Assembly (NCBI GenBank): GCA_020637335.1
Contig: JACJWC010000003.1
Span: 124,001-188,000, forward strand
Origin: Acidobacteriota bacterium
GTDB lineage: Bacteria > Acidobacteriota > Holophagae > Acanthopleuribacterales > Acanthopleuribacteraceae
Direction of reading: 5' to 3'
DNA: 64,000 bases
The position numbers were made by a program, and so were the translations under genes. Below the pieces are notes generated by a model. The model was not told the DNA's origin and did no database searches. It saw only the letters and a list, made by a program, of their open reading frames with translations. The first letter of the stretch is position 1; every line of letters starts with the position of its first letter. This document shows, in pieces, positions 8,450 to 16,878 of the stretch.

Positions 8450-10180
8450 ATGAAACCGTTGATGGCAAGTTTGACCTGGCCCTTTCGCCACCTGCCCATC
8501 CCCTGGAGTTTGTTCCTGCTGATCAGCACTGTATTGGCCATTGGTTTTGGCCTTGCTTTTGTCAACCTTCAGGAAAGCCAAGGCGTTCTGCGCACCTGGG
8601 AAGAAGAGTCGCAACTCCACCTGGTCGAACGCATGGCGCGCGAAACCGACCAAATTTTTGACCATTATTCACAAGGTGTTCAAAACTTTTCAGCCGCAAC
8701 GGCCAATGCCCTGCAATTGACCGGGATTGAAGGTGCTTTTCGTTTCTTTTTGGCGCAACAAACACTGCAAAAAACCCTCAGAGACAACCCGCAATACGCC
8801 GTCATTGCCATAACGGATGGTTTGGGCCGCACCTTGGCCGATCGCAGCTCATCCAATTTAGACCCGCTCCAGTTTGATGACTATTTTGCCCTTGGTCGCA
8901 AAGCGGGATTCCAAGGCCAGCGCTATGTCTCACCTCTCATTTTAATGGAAGGCTTTTCCTTCCCTTTCGTCGTGTTCAGTGAACCCGTCACCGATGCGGG
9001 CGGCACCCACGTGGCCGTCGTCTGCGTGGTCATCCAATTGGAAGCATTGGTTAACCAAATCGTTTCCACCGTTCCCAAATGGCACCGCGTTTTCCTGTGC
9101 GATGATCAAGGTCGCTTGATTGCCACTACGGCTGGTTCTGAAAATAGCGAACCGGCCCTGGGTCAACCGGGCGACGATTTTACCTTCCACCCCTTGGTTC
9201 AGCGCTTTATGCAAAATGGTCGGCGCTGGAACGAATTGGTCGCCTATGACCGGGCGGACCTGACCTATTTGGGCACCTTCAGCGTCACCCGGACCTTGCC
9301 CTGGATGGTGGCCAGCGAGGTCCCCGAACGGATTGCGTTCTCTGCAATCAGCCAAATGCAACGACGGCTGTTGGCCTGGTTCGCTTTTATCGTCGGGTTG
9401 AGTCTGGCCCTGACCCTACTGCTCGTTTTTGCCTTCCGCAAACCGCTTCAGCAGTTGGTTAAAGGCGCTAATGACCTGATCCATCTGGATTTCCAAAAAC
9501 AAATTGAGGTCGATGCCAGCAACGAGTTCGGCCAGTTGGCCCAAACCTTCAACCAGATGCGCGCCTCCATCCTCGACTACATTGAACAAATCAAAAAGGC
9601 CGCCCAAAAGAACAAAGAAACCTTTATCAAGGCTTTGCAAGCGCTGATTCAGGCCATCGACGCCAAAGACCCCTACACCAAAGGCCATTCCCAACGCGTT
9701 TCAAAATATTCCGTGATCATCGCGCGTGAACTCGGCCAAAGCGTGGAGGAATTGGAAAAAACTGAATTAAGCGCTCTACTCCACGATGTCGGCAAAATTG
9801 GCATCGAAGACAAAATCCTGAAAAAACCCGCGCCCCTAACCAATGCCGAGTACACGATCATGAAAAAACACCCGGAAAAAGGCATGGCAATTCTGGGTGC
9901 CATCGATGAATTGCGCGAAATCACGGACGGTGTCGGGCTCCACCACGAGAATTGGGATGGCAAAGGCTACCCCAACGGCCTCAAAGGCGAAGAAATCCCG
10001 CTTCAGGCCCGCATCGTCGCAGTGGCCGATGCCTTTGATGCCATGACCACCAACCGACCTTATCAAATTGCCATGAGCCATGATGCGGCCATTTCGCGCC
10101 TTCAAGATTTGGCCGGCCTACGTTTCGATCCCACCGTGGTTCAAGCGCTTTCCAATGCTTACTTTGCCGGTCGATTGTAA
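8450..10180 (+). CDS. Membrane HD-GYP phosphodiesterase with extracytoplasmic sensor and HAMP
   Basis: 576 residues: a signal-anchor helix (about 17-38), a periplasmic dCACHE-like sensor (about 40-300), a second membrane helix (about 305-328), a HAMP linker, and a cytoplasmic HD-GYP domain from about 395. The HD pair (LLHDVGKIGIEDKIL, about residue 445) and the HHENWDGKGYPNGLKGEEIP motif (about 497) are complete, so it should hydrolyse c-di-GMP. The start ATG has AGGAG 9 bases before it. With the preceding cyclase it forms a two-gene unit joining a cAMP source to c-di-GMP removal. The sensed ligand is unknown. Confidence 0.9.
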   Translation: MKPLMASLTWPFRHLPIPWSLFLLISTVLAIGFGLAFVNLQESQGVLRTWEEESQLHLVERMARETDQIFDHYSQGVQNFSAATANALQLTGIEGAFRFFLAQQTLQKTLRDNPQYAVIAITDGLGRTLADRSSSNLDPLQFDDYFALGRKAGFQGQRYVSPLILMEGFSFPFVVFSEPVTDAGGTHVAVVCVVIQLEALVNQIVSTVPKWHRVFLCDDQGRLIATTAGSENSEPALGQPGDDFTFHPLVQRFMQNGRRWNELVAYDRADLTYLGTFSVTRTLPWMVASEVPERIAFSAISQMQRRLLAWFAFIVGLSLALTLLLVFAFRKPLQQLVKGANDLIHLDFQKQIEVDASNEFGQLAQTFNQMRASILDYIEQIKKAAQKNKETFIKALQALIQAIDAKDPYTKGHSQRVSKYSVIIARELGQSVEELEKTELSALLHDVGKIGIEDKILKKPAPLTNAEYTIMKKHPEKGMAILGAIDELREITDGVGLHHENWDGKGYPNGLKGEEIPLQARIVAVADAFDAMTTNRPYQIAMSHDAAISRLQDLAGLRFDPTVVQALSNAYFAGRL

Positions 10181-10216
10181 AGCCCGCTCGTTTTACTCGT
10201 GCGAAACATACTAATA

Positions 10217-10247
10217 TTGACGCTTAGTTTTGCAATTATGTTACTAT
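10217..10247 (+). promoter_or_regulatory. Possible promoter before the TPR lipoprotein gene
   Basis: TTGACG (10217-10222) is followed 19 bases later by TACTAT (10242-10247), in an AT-rich stretch between the HD-GYP stop and the lipoprotein start. The -35 is good; the -10 matches 4 of 6 and the spacing is long, so this is a weak call. Confidence 0.3.
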
Positions 10248-10285
10248 TGGCCAAAATGATGACACATCTCTCAGGGAGGTCCTTT

Positions 10286-11086
10286 GTGCAACTGAGAAAT
10301 GGATTCCGAATCTGGATAACCCTTCTGGCATCACTGATGCTGGTAGCCACGGTTGGTTGTGGCGGCCCTAAAAAAAAGCTGAACAACGAACCCATCCTGG
10401 ATTACAAAGAAGCCCTGAATCAGCATAATATGGGCAAAAATTATTTGACCGAAATGAAGTACCAAGAGGCTTTGCCCTACCTCAAAAGAGCCGTGGAGTT
10501 GGAGCCGGAAAATTGCTACTACAACCATTGGCTGGGCTTTGCCTACATGAACATGGGCGATATGAACAATGCCGAAAAGCACCTGCTGAAAGCCATTCAA
10601 ATAAATCCCGAGCACACCGATTCTTACAACAATTTGGCGACCATCTATATTGAAACAGGACGTTACAAGGAAGCTGTTGAAAATCTAAAAAAAGTCTTGG
10701 CAGACACTGCTTTTAACGCACCTGAGTTGGCTTATTACAATCTGGGTCTGTGTTATTTAGCAATGGGTAAACAAGAGCTAGCAATTGCAGCATTCGAGCA
10801 GGCAATTGTTATTAATAAAGAATTCTATCGCGCTCATCTCGCAATCGGCAAAATGCTTTTAGAAGACGAGCAATACGAAAAAGCAATTCGACATCTCCAA
10901 ACGGCAGAAAAAGGATATCCAAATGATGTCGAGGTTTTGTATGAAATTGGTAAAGCCTTTTTCAAAGCAAAAAATTTTAGAGAAGCACAGCGTTACTTAT
11001 CCCAGGTTTCGATTCTCTTCCCCGACCCGGAAATTGATCGGCCCACTCAAATGATGCTTGAAATCATCGGAAAGTCGTATCAATAG
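10286..11086 (+). CDS. TPR-repeat lipoprotein
   Basis: 266 residues from GTG 10286, which has GGGAGG 7 bases upstream; the longer frame to 10199 has no ribosome site. Residues 1-27 are a lipoprotein signal with the lipobox ATVGC, so the mature protein starts with a lipid-modified Cys. At least five TPR units follow (for example MKYQEALPYLKRAVELEPEN, NAEKHLLKAIQINPEHTDSY, RYKEAVENLKKVL, KQELAIAAFEQAIVINKE, YEKAIRHLQTAEKGYPND). The size and layout resemble PilF/PilW pilotins and BamD-like scaffolds, but no pilus gene is nearby. The second half has a lower GC content than the first. It probably acts as an adaptor at the outer membrane. Confidence 0.82.
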   Translation: MQLRNGFRIWITLLASLMLVATVGCGGPKKKLNNEPILDYKEALNQHNMGKNYLTEMKYQEALPYLKRAVELEPENCYYNHWLGFAYMNMGDMNNAEKHLLKAIQINPEHTDSYNNLATIYIETGRYKEAVENLKKVLADTAFNAPELAYYNLGLCYLAMGKQELAIAAFEQAIVINKEFYRAHLAIGKMLLEDEQYEKAIRHLQTAEKGYPNDVEVLYEIGKAFFKAKNFREAQRYLSQVSILFPDPEIDRPTQMMLEIIGKSYQ

Positions 11087-11088
11087 CC

Positions 11089-11442
11089 ATGGATTTTCAT
11101 CGCGCTTTTGCAGAAACCATTCAGGCATTTCCCCAACTGGACGGCATCATTTTTGTCGACCCGGACGGGGAATCCATCACCTTTGAGGCACCGGGCCTCA
11201 GCAATTTCAATATCCGCCTGGCTGGCGCCAAAATGCATCTCTTGGTCAAATCGTTTGAGACGGGCACGGAATGGCCCCAGCCCGGCTGGATCGAGATGAA
11301 TCTCGAAAATCGCTGGCTGCTCTACATCAACCTCAATCAGGATTATTCGCTGACGGCCGTGTTCCGCAATGAAAGCATGCGCTACCGCCTGCGCCGCCAT
11401 CTGTTTAAATTGGCCAAAGGTTTTAACCGCGACATCATCTAA
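11089..11442 (+). CDS. Small protein, possibly roadblock/LC7-like
   Basis: 117 residues, starting 2 bases after the TPR lipoprotein stop, so it is probably co-transcribed. The opening (FPQLDGIIFVDPDGESI), a middle segment ending in AGAKMHLLVKSF, and a hydrophobic strand (RWLLYINLNQDYSLTAVF) follow the alternating pattern of roadblock/LC7 proteins, which bind small GTPases of the MglA type. This is a fold guess from pattern only. The protein has no signal peptide and no cysteines. A Shine-Dalgarno is weak (GGAAAG, far upstream). The alternative is an unrelated alpha/beta protein of unknown function. Confidence 0.55.
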   Translation: MDFHRAFAETIQAFPQLDGIIFVDPDGESITFEAPGLSNFNIRLAGAKMHLLVKSFETGTEWPQPGWIEMNLENRWLLYINLNQDYSLTAVFRNESMRYRLRRHLFKLAKGFNRDII

Positions 11443-11497
11443 TCCGAATGAAACGCTTGCTTGACGTATAATAGCCGCTTTGAATGGGGAGGCAGCT

Positions 11498-12550
11498 ATG
11501 TCCGGCAAAGGCATGTTTTCGTTTTTTAAGAAAAAGAAGGGCGAGCCCGAGGCGGAAACGCCCGCTCAAGCGGTGCCTAATCCCGACCTTTCGGCCCCAG
11601 AACCGGTTCAGAGTGCACCTGTCCAATCAGAAAAAAAATCAATTTTTCAGCACATTAAAGACGGTCTAAAGAAGACGCGCAACCAACTGGGCGAAAAAAT
11701 TGTCCAGCTCTTTCCTGGCCTGCGCAAGATTGATGAATCGCTTTTAGAGGAGTTGGAGGAGATCTTGATCTCCACCGATCTCGGGTTCCCTACCACCCAA
11801 ATGATCCTGGAAAAGATTCGCAAAAACAAAGGCCAAGACCTGGATGCCGTGACGTTAAAGAAACGGTTGCAAGCGGAAATTGAAGCGATTTTGAACCAAG
11901 TCCCCCGACCGGTAATTCCCCTCGATGAAGCGCCCAGCATTTTTCTGGTCGTCGGCGTTAACGGGGTTGGCAAAACCACGACCATCGGCAAACTGGCCCA
12001 CCACTGGAAAGAACAGGGCAAACGCGTTCTGATCTGTGCAGCCGATACCTTTCGCGCCGCTGCGCGGGAACAACTCGAAGTCTGGTCCAAACGGGCAGGT
12101 GCCGATATTGAAATCAAAGAAAACAGCAACGATCCGGCTGCTGTTGTCTACGATGCCCTGGAGCGCGTGAAGGCTGAAAAACAGGATATTCTGATTATCG
12201 ATACGGCTGGCCGCCTGCACAATAACCCCAACCTGATGAACGAATTGGCCAAAGTGAAGCGGGTCATCACGCGCGAATTCCCCAATGGGCCCCATCGCGT
12301 TTTCCTGATCCTGGACGCGATCACCGGCCAAAATGCCTTGCAACAAGCCAAACAATTTGTTGAAAAAGTCGGGGTTACCGATCTGGTGATTACCAAGCTG
12401 GACGGCACGGCCAAGGGCGGCGTGGCTGTTGCCATTGCCAATGAACTCTCGTTACCAATCCAATTCATCGGGGTTGGCGAACAAATGGACCAGTTGCTGC
12501 CCTTCGATGCGGCCAGCTTCTCGGAATCGTTGATCGGAGGGAGCGCCTAG
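11498..12550 (+). CDS. ftsY: Signal recognition particle receptor FtsY
   Basis: 350 residues from ATG 11498, which follows GGGGAGG; the frame is open from an upstream TTG. A charged, proline-rich N-terminal A region (about 1-65) precedes the N domain and the GTPase G domain. Motifs: G1 GVNGVGKTTT (about 153), DTFRAAAREQL, G3 DTAGR (about 235), G4 TKLDGTAKGG (about 299), closing GVGEQMDQLLPF. FtsY docks the ribosome-SRP complex at the inner membrane for co-translational insertion. The SRP RNA gene is in this window at about 31 kb. A TATAAT hexamer about 30 bases upstream (11467-11472) could be a -10 box. The stop TAG lies inside the first unit of a tandem repeat. Confidence 0.96.
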   Translation: MSGKGMFSFFKKKKGEPEAETPAQAVPNPDLSAPEPVQSAPVQSEKKSIFQHIKDGLKKTRNQLGEKIVQLFPGLRKIDESLLEELEEILISTDLGFPTTQMILEKIRKNKGQDLDAVTLKKRLQAEIEAILNQVPRPVIPLDEAPSIFLVVGVNGVGKTTTIGKLAHHWKEQGKRVLICAADTFRAAAREQLEVWSKRAGADIEIKENSNDPAAVVYDALERVKAEKQDILIIDTAGRLHNNPNLMNELAKVKRVITREFPNGPHRVFLILDAITGQNALQQAKQFVEKVGVTDLVITKLDGTAKGGVAVAIANELSLPIQFIGVGEQMDQLLPFDAASFSESLIGGSA

Positions 12551-12598
12551 CTGGGGGCGCCTAGCTGGGGGCGCCTAGCTGGGGGCGCCTAGCTGGGG
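12543..12598. repeat. Tandem repeat A: four exact 14-bp units
   Basis: The unit GCGCCTAGCTGGGG occurs four times in a row without mismatch (12543-12556, 12557-12570, 12571-12584, 12585-12598). The first unit contains the last codons and the TAG stop of ftsY, so three further units lie beyond the stop. Each unit carries the palindrome CTAG and a G run. Fourteen bases is not a multiple of three, so added units would shift frame if translated. Confidence 0.97.
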
Positions 12599-12668
12599 GG
12601 CCTCGGCGGCCGCACCTCGCCGGCCGCACCTCGCCGGCCACACCTCGCCGGCCACACCTCGCCGGCCG
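12599..12668. repeat. Tandem repeat B: five 14-bp units, different motif
   Basis: Directly after repeat A, CACCTCGCCGGCCG or its variant ending in A occurs four times (12613-12668). A diverged copy precedes it (12599-12612, three differences) and a partial copy (CACCT) follows. It ends three bases before the stop of the convergent CoA-transferase gene. It is very GC rich with CCGG/GGCC palindromes. Confidence 0.95.
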
Positions 12669-12671
12669 CAC

Positions 12672-13799
12672 CTACTCGGTTAACCAGCGATCCGCCATCT
12701 CTGCACCGCCTTCTCCTAACAAGGGCGGGGCCGTGCTTGCTGCAATGCCCATACTTTGGACAGGGAAACGCGGGAACTTAACTTCGCCCAAAGCATCGTG
12801 CCGAATGGCCACAACGCCCTCTGAAAAGCGCTGCAAGGCTTCCAATGGACTGAGCAGGGGCGCACACGGCACACCGATCGCGCGCAATTGGCGCAGCAGG
12901 CGCTCCATGGGTTGATCAGCCAGGACCTTGGCAATCGTTCGCACGACCAAATCCCGGTTCTGCACCCGTTGCGGGTTGTTCATCTGGCTGATCGGGTCTT
13001 TTCCCAAGCCCATCACTCCACAAAACGATTGAAACTGGCGATCGTTGCCTATCGCCAAAACCAAACGCCCATCGCGACAAGCAAAATCCTGGTAAGGTAC
13101 GATGTTGGCGTGGGCATTACCCCAGCGTTGGCTCGGTTTGCCCGAGACAAGTGCGTTACTGGCCACATTCACCAAACAGTACAGCGCCGTTTGCACAAGC
13201 GAAACCGAAACGCCACAGCCCTGGCCCGTGCGCAGGCGTTTAACCAAACCGGCCAGTAGCGCATTCGCCAACATTTGGCCGCTCAACACATCCAAAACAG
13301 CCACACCCACCTTGGAGCCGACCGGATCATCGGGCGCGCCATTCAGGGCAATCCAACCCGTTTCGGCCTGCAAGGCCAAGTCGTAACCCTTTTCTTCGGC
13401 CCTGGCATGGCCCACCGGAAAGGAGCTGATATGGCCGTGGACCAATCTTGGAAATTGACGATTCAAACGGGCTTCGTCAACGCCCCACTTGCTTTGGCTG
13501 TGCGGTAGGAAGTTATCCAGGTAAATATCCGCCTTGGCCAACAGTTGATTGAACCGGGTACGGTCCGAGACCTTTTCCAAGTCCAAAACCAGCGAGCTCT
13601 TATTGCGATTGCAGCTCTGAAAATAGGCCGATTGGGGGCCTTGGAAGGGCGGTCCCCATTGTCGCGTATCATCGCCGCCGGGCGGTTCAATTTTAAGTAC
13701 TTCCGCACCGTATTCGCCCAGGATTTGGGCGGCAAAAGGACCGGCCAAAATGCGACTGGCATCCAATACACGAATCCCAGCAAGCGCAGCGGTTTTCAT
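12672..13799 (-). CDS. CaiB/BaiF family (class III) CoA-transferase
   Basis: A 375-residue family III CoA-transferase. The opening GIRVLDASRILAGPFAAQIL, then YGAEVLKIEPPGGDDTR and the segment DIYLDNFLPHS are typical. The catalytic Asp is probably in the motif around LQAETGWIALNG, as in Frc/CaiB proteins. These enzymes move CoA between carboxylic acids (carnitine, formyl/oxalyl or alpha-methylacyl-CoA racemisation in the wider family); the exact substrate is not readable. Its ATG overlaps the stop of the acyl-CoA-binding protein gene by one base (TAATG), so the two are very likely translated together. The stop TAG follows repeat B. Confidence 0.88.
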   Translation of the reverse strand: MKTAALAGIRVLDASRILAGPFAAQILGEYGAEVLKIEPPGGDDTRQWGPPFQGPQSAYFQSCNRNKSSLVLDLEKVSDRTRFNQLLAKADIYLDNFLPHSQSKWGVDEARLNRQFPRLVHGHISSFPVGHARAEEKGYDLALQAETGWIALNGAPDDPVGSKVGVAVLDVLSGQMLANALLAGLVKRLRTGQGCGVSVSLVQTALYCLVNVASNALVSGKPSQRWGNAHANIVPYQDFACRDGRLVLAIGNDRQFQSFCGVMGLGKDPISQMNNPQRVQNRDLVVRTIAKVLADQPMERLLRQLRAIGVPCAPLLSPLEALQRFSEGVVAIRHDALGEVKFPRFPVQSMGIAASTAPPLLGEGGAEMADRWLTE

Positions 13800-14059
13800 T
13801 AACTTTGGGCGAGTTTTTCCACTAAATCAATATAGCGTTGGCGGGCATCCGCCGATGCCGTCCCCTCCAACTTAGCCCAGGCATCGTATTTGGCTTTGCC
13901 AACAAAGTCGAACGGCGTCGGTTCAGGCCCTTCCACATCGCCAACTGTGGCTTGTTTGTAAAGCGCATACAGTAACAAGAGGTTGTTGTTGTCCGGACGT
14001 TTGGGCAAATTCTTGGCCCGTTGTGCTGCCATTTCAAATTGATTTAATGTATGTTCCAT
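13799..14059 (-). CDS. Acyl-CoA-binding protein (ACBP)
   Basis: 86 residues from ATG 14059, behind AAAGGAAAGG; the open frame extends 30 codons further but without family similarity. It matches ACBP over its full length: an N-terminal helix FEMAAQRAKNLP, the acyl-CoA site LLLLYALYKQATVGDV (Tyr and Lys of the YxxYKQATxGD motif), PFDFVGKAKYDAWAKLEG and the last helix ARQRYIDLVEKLAQ. ACBP holds long-chain acyl-CoA esters in the cytosol. It is almost universal in eukaryotes and patchy in bacteria. The overlap with the CoA-transferase start suggests the two handle the same acyl-CoA pool. Confidence 0.93.
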   Translation of the reverse strand: MEHTLNQFEMAAQRAKNLPKRPDNNNLLLLYALYKQATVGDVEGPEPTPFDFVGKAKYDAWAKLEGTASADARQRYIDLVEKLAQS

Positions 14060-14233
14060 GGCCTTTCCTTTGGGGTTGATCTGGACATATTGTAACGCGA
14101 GCCAAAATGGAAGCGGGCAAAAAACCGATAAAAATGAATCATCCTTCACATCAAAATGCTTTGGTTAGCTGCAGCGATCACAAATCGCTTTTCTTATCGG
14201 CAACTCCCAGAGAAAATAGAGGTGAGGTCCACC

Positions 14234-14671
14234 ATGAGCTGGGAAACGCTTCTGGCCAAAGCAATCGCAGTGGCCGCTACCGCACATCAGAACCAATTTG
14301 ACCGGTCGGGAAAACCCTACATTCTGCATCCTTTGCGCATGATGTTTCGATTGGAAGATCCGCGGGCCCGTATTGCCGCTGTGCTCCACGATGTTGTCGA
14401 AGACACGCCGATCAGCCTTGCCGACCTGGGTCAAGCCGGCTTTCCCGAAGAGATCCTAACCGCGGTCGATGCATTGACCAAACGCGAAGGTGAACCCTAC
14501 GAAACGTTTGTGCAACGCGCTGCGGTCAATCCCATCGCACGTCAGGTCAAAATCGCCGACCTGGAAGATAACATGGACCTCAAACGCCTGAACGGACCCA
14601 TCTCCGACAAAGACAAAGCCCGGCTCAGCAAGTACCACAGCGCCTGGCAAAAACTGAAGTCCGAAGCTTGA
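14234..14671 (+). CDS. HD-domain phosphohydrolase of the RelA/SpoT hydrolase type
   Basis: 145 residues from ATG 14234, which has AGAGGTGAGG before it. The protein is one HD domain resembling the hydrolase half of SpoT and the small MESH1/SAH proteins: AHQNQFDRSGKPYILHPLR, then AAVLHDVVEDTPIS (the HD-x3-ED signature) and VKIADLEDNMDLKRL. SpoT-type domains have 'KLADRLHNM' here; the present 'KIADLEDNM' is a clear variant found in stand-alone members. The likely activity is (p)ppGpp or nucleotide hydrolysis, but the family includes other substrates. No synthetase domain is present. It is divergent from the ACBP gene. Confidence 0.82.
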   Translation: MSWETLLAKAIAVAATAHQNQFDRSGKPYILHPLRMMFRLEDPRARIAAVLHDVVEDTPISLADLGQAGFPEEILTAVDALTKREGEPYETFVQRAAVNPIARQVKIADLEDNMDLKRLNGPISDKDKARLSKYHSAWQKLKSEA

Positions 14672-14888
14672 CACCTCTGAAGGACTAAAAAATTTGGTCA
14701 GGAATTTTTCAGTAGTCGCACATTAGGCTCTCGGATGGCACGAACCCCAAAAAACGACACTTTCACAGCGGATCCAAAACCCATCAAATCGACAAAGTTG
14801 AAATACGACAATAAACGAGATAGACAAAACCGCTCAAATTGCTGTAAAAACATTACAACAATAGAGAAGGGTAAGGAGCGTCCACAAA

Positions 14889-16799
14889 TTGTTTTTTTTT
14901 CTGGCATCTATTTTTCTTTCCAACGAATTCAAGCTGGAAGCAGTGTGGCACGCCGGTGTCTATTTTAATGTCGACGTGGTAGGCGACAAAGCAATTCTGC
15001 CGGCACTAAAAGGCGGAATCCGGTTTTTTCAGCTTTATGAGAACGATGCGCCGATTCTAATTGCTACTCTCCCAAACGCTAATTCGATTTCCGAGTATAC
15101 GGCTTACAATGGCAATTTCGGTTATTTTATTGATAACAAATGCGGGTTAATTAAGGTTGATTTCTCCGACCCATTGCACCCACAACAGGTCGGAGAGGCC
15201 CCGGTAGGCAACTACAATTCTCGTTTGGCCTTTCATAACGGTTTTGTATACATACTTGGTCCGAATGAATTGGACGTTATAAACTCTGATGATATGAGCA
15301 TTTTACTTCACACTGATAATGTTGGAGGCAATTGTTTTGAATTTTATGACAACCAAATGTACGTAGGAAACAAAACACCATCCGGTGGTGTGCTTAATAT
15401 TTATAACATCGAAAATCCAGCAGTCCCTATTTTACAAAACACGATAAACTATTTAGGAATGTTTAAATCAATAGATCTAATGAAAATCAATGGAAGCCGT
15501 CTTTTTTTAGTAATTGCTTCCCATGGTTTAGTCGCATTGGATTTGCAGGATCCACCAAACCCCCAGGAATTAGATACAGAAAGCTTGCATGTTGACTTCA
15601 GGGGATCAGACATTCGTGCTTGGGGAACAGGCGTGGTCACCAGTGATGAGTTTCGATTACACTTTTTCTCCATGGATGGAACCGATTTAATTCTTGACCA
15701 GGAGGTTGATTTCTTTGGAAGCGAAGGCATTGCAGTATTTGGGGACACACTTATTTGCACAAGTTATAATACTATTTCTGGATTCAGTGTTCCTATGGAC
15801 CCTGCCAATCCTAGCTGGACCTTAGAAGGCCCTTATATGAACAGTGGGGATAAATTTGATTCAATTTCTATGACTGGCAATCTTCTCTTAGCATCCTGTC
15901 AAAGAGGAACAGCAGTATTAGACACTAGTGAAAACAACTTGGATTTTAAAGGGTGGTTTTCTTCAACAAATTCAATGCATTCAATGCACATGTATAATCA
16001 GTATTTATTTTCACTCAGCTCATTTGATAATCTTTACATCCATGATATTTCAAATCCATTTCTGCCTGAACTCTTATTTACCTCTAACATACATTCTGAT
16101 CTCAATGCACTTACATTAGCTTATCCATACATTTATGCTTTGAATGTGAATGGTAATTTGGAAGTTTTCGACGTTTCCGATCCACCCAATACGCAAATGG
16201 TTAACACTGTTCCCGGATCTTCTGGGAAAACCATATTGGCACATGGAAATGTCCTATATTCCCTAGCTTCAAATTTACAGGTCTGGTTGCTGGACGACCC
16301 AATAAACCCGGTAATGACCCTCGAAATACCCCTTGAGGGAAGTTCTTCTACCAAGGGAATGGCAATTGAGGGAGATTTATTGGTCGCAAGCGTAGGAAAT
16401 CACCTCAGCTTTTTAAACATTGCCAATCCGGCCGTTCCAACTCTTATTTCTCATATGCAAATTCCACTTTTTTCCAATTCCAATTTTATATCCTGCGGCC
16501 TTTTCATGAATAATAGACTCTATTGGAGTAGCGAAAACGTGATTGTGATCGAGTATGCTGACTTACAAAATCCTGTTGTCACGGAAATCCTGGATGCATC
16601 TCCTGGAATCGCTCAATTGATCCCATATGGTGATTCAAACTTTTTCGGAGCGGGTTCAAAGGTTTGGAAGTTTAGTCACAAAAAGCGACTCTTATCTTCA
16701 GAGGCATGGCCATCCTGGCCAGAAATCAACATTTTGTCTTTTTTGCACCTGACTGAATCCATTCCAAAAATCCATTCCACCTGCGAATTTAAACCTTAA
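14889..16799 (+). CDS. Exported LVIVD-type beta-propeller protein
   Basis: About 636 residues, with a TTG start behind AAGGAG and a short hydrophobic leader (FFFLASIFLSNEF). The whole protein consists of repeats of about 40-45 residues of the LVIVD type, in which a strand is followed by ISNPFLPELL, VSDPPNTQMV, LQDPPNPQEL or IANPAVPTLI. Such repeats build beta-propellers in cell-surface proteins; no enzyme motif is visible. The coding sequence is visibly richer in A and T than its neighbours, with frequent ATT, TTA and AAT codons, which may reflect recent acquisition or relaxed selection. No sorting tail is seen at the C terminus. The true start is uncertain; the leader looks short for a signal peptide. 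Confidence 0.75.
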   Translation: MFFFLASIFLSNEFKLEAVWHAGVYFNVDVVGDKAILPALKGGIRFFQLYENDAPILIATLPNANSISEYTAYNGNFGYFIDNKCGLIKVDFSDPLHPQQVGEAPVGNYNSRLAFHNGFVYILGPNELDVINSDDMSILLHTDNVGGNCFEFYDNQMYVGNKTPSGGVLNIYNIENPAVPILQNTINYLGMFKSIDLMKINGSRLFLVIASHGLVALDLQDPPNPQELDTESLHVDFRGSDIRAWGTGVVTSDEFRLHFFSMDGTDLILDQEVDFFGSEGIAVFGDTLICTSYNTISGFSVPMDPANPSWTLEGPYMNSGDKFDSISMTGNLLLASCQRGTAVLDTSENNLDFKGWFSSTNSMHSMHMYNQYLFSLSSFDNLYIHDISNPFLPELLFTSNIHSDLNALTLAYPYIYALNVNGNLEVFDVSDPPNTQMVNTVPGSSGKTILAHGNVLYSLASNLQVWLLDDPINPVMTLEIPLEGSSSTKGMAIEGDLLVASVGNHLSFLNIANPAVPTLISHMQIPLFSNSNFISCGLFMNNRLYWSSENVIVIEYADLQNPVVTEILDASPGIAQLIPYGDSNFFGAGSKVWKFSHKKRLLSSEAWPSWPEINILSFLHLTESIPKIHSTCEFKP

Positions 16800-16878
16800 A
16801 CTTTTTACCAAGAAAATATATAAACAGAAAAATGAATTTAAGGCTGGCGATTTAGTATTAGGAACAAATGGAGGTCAC

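Noticed and set aside
12543..12668. CRISPR array
   Set aside because: Units are 14 bp and head-to-tail without unique spacers, so this is a tandem repeat.
14698..14968. Short frames between the HD gene and the propeller gene
   Set aside because: They lack ribosome sites and family similarity; the gap probably holds only a leader.
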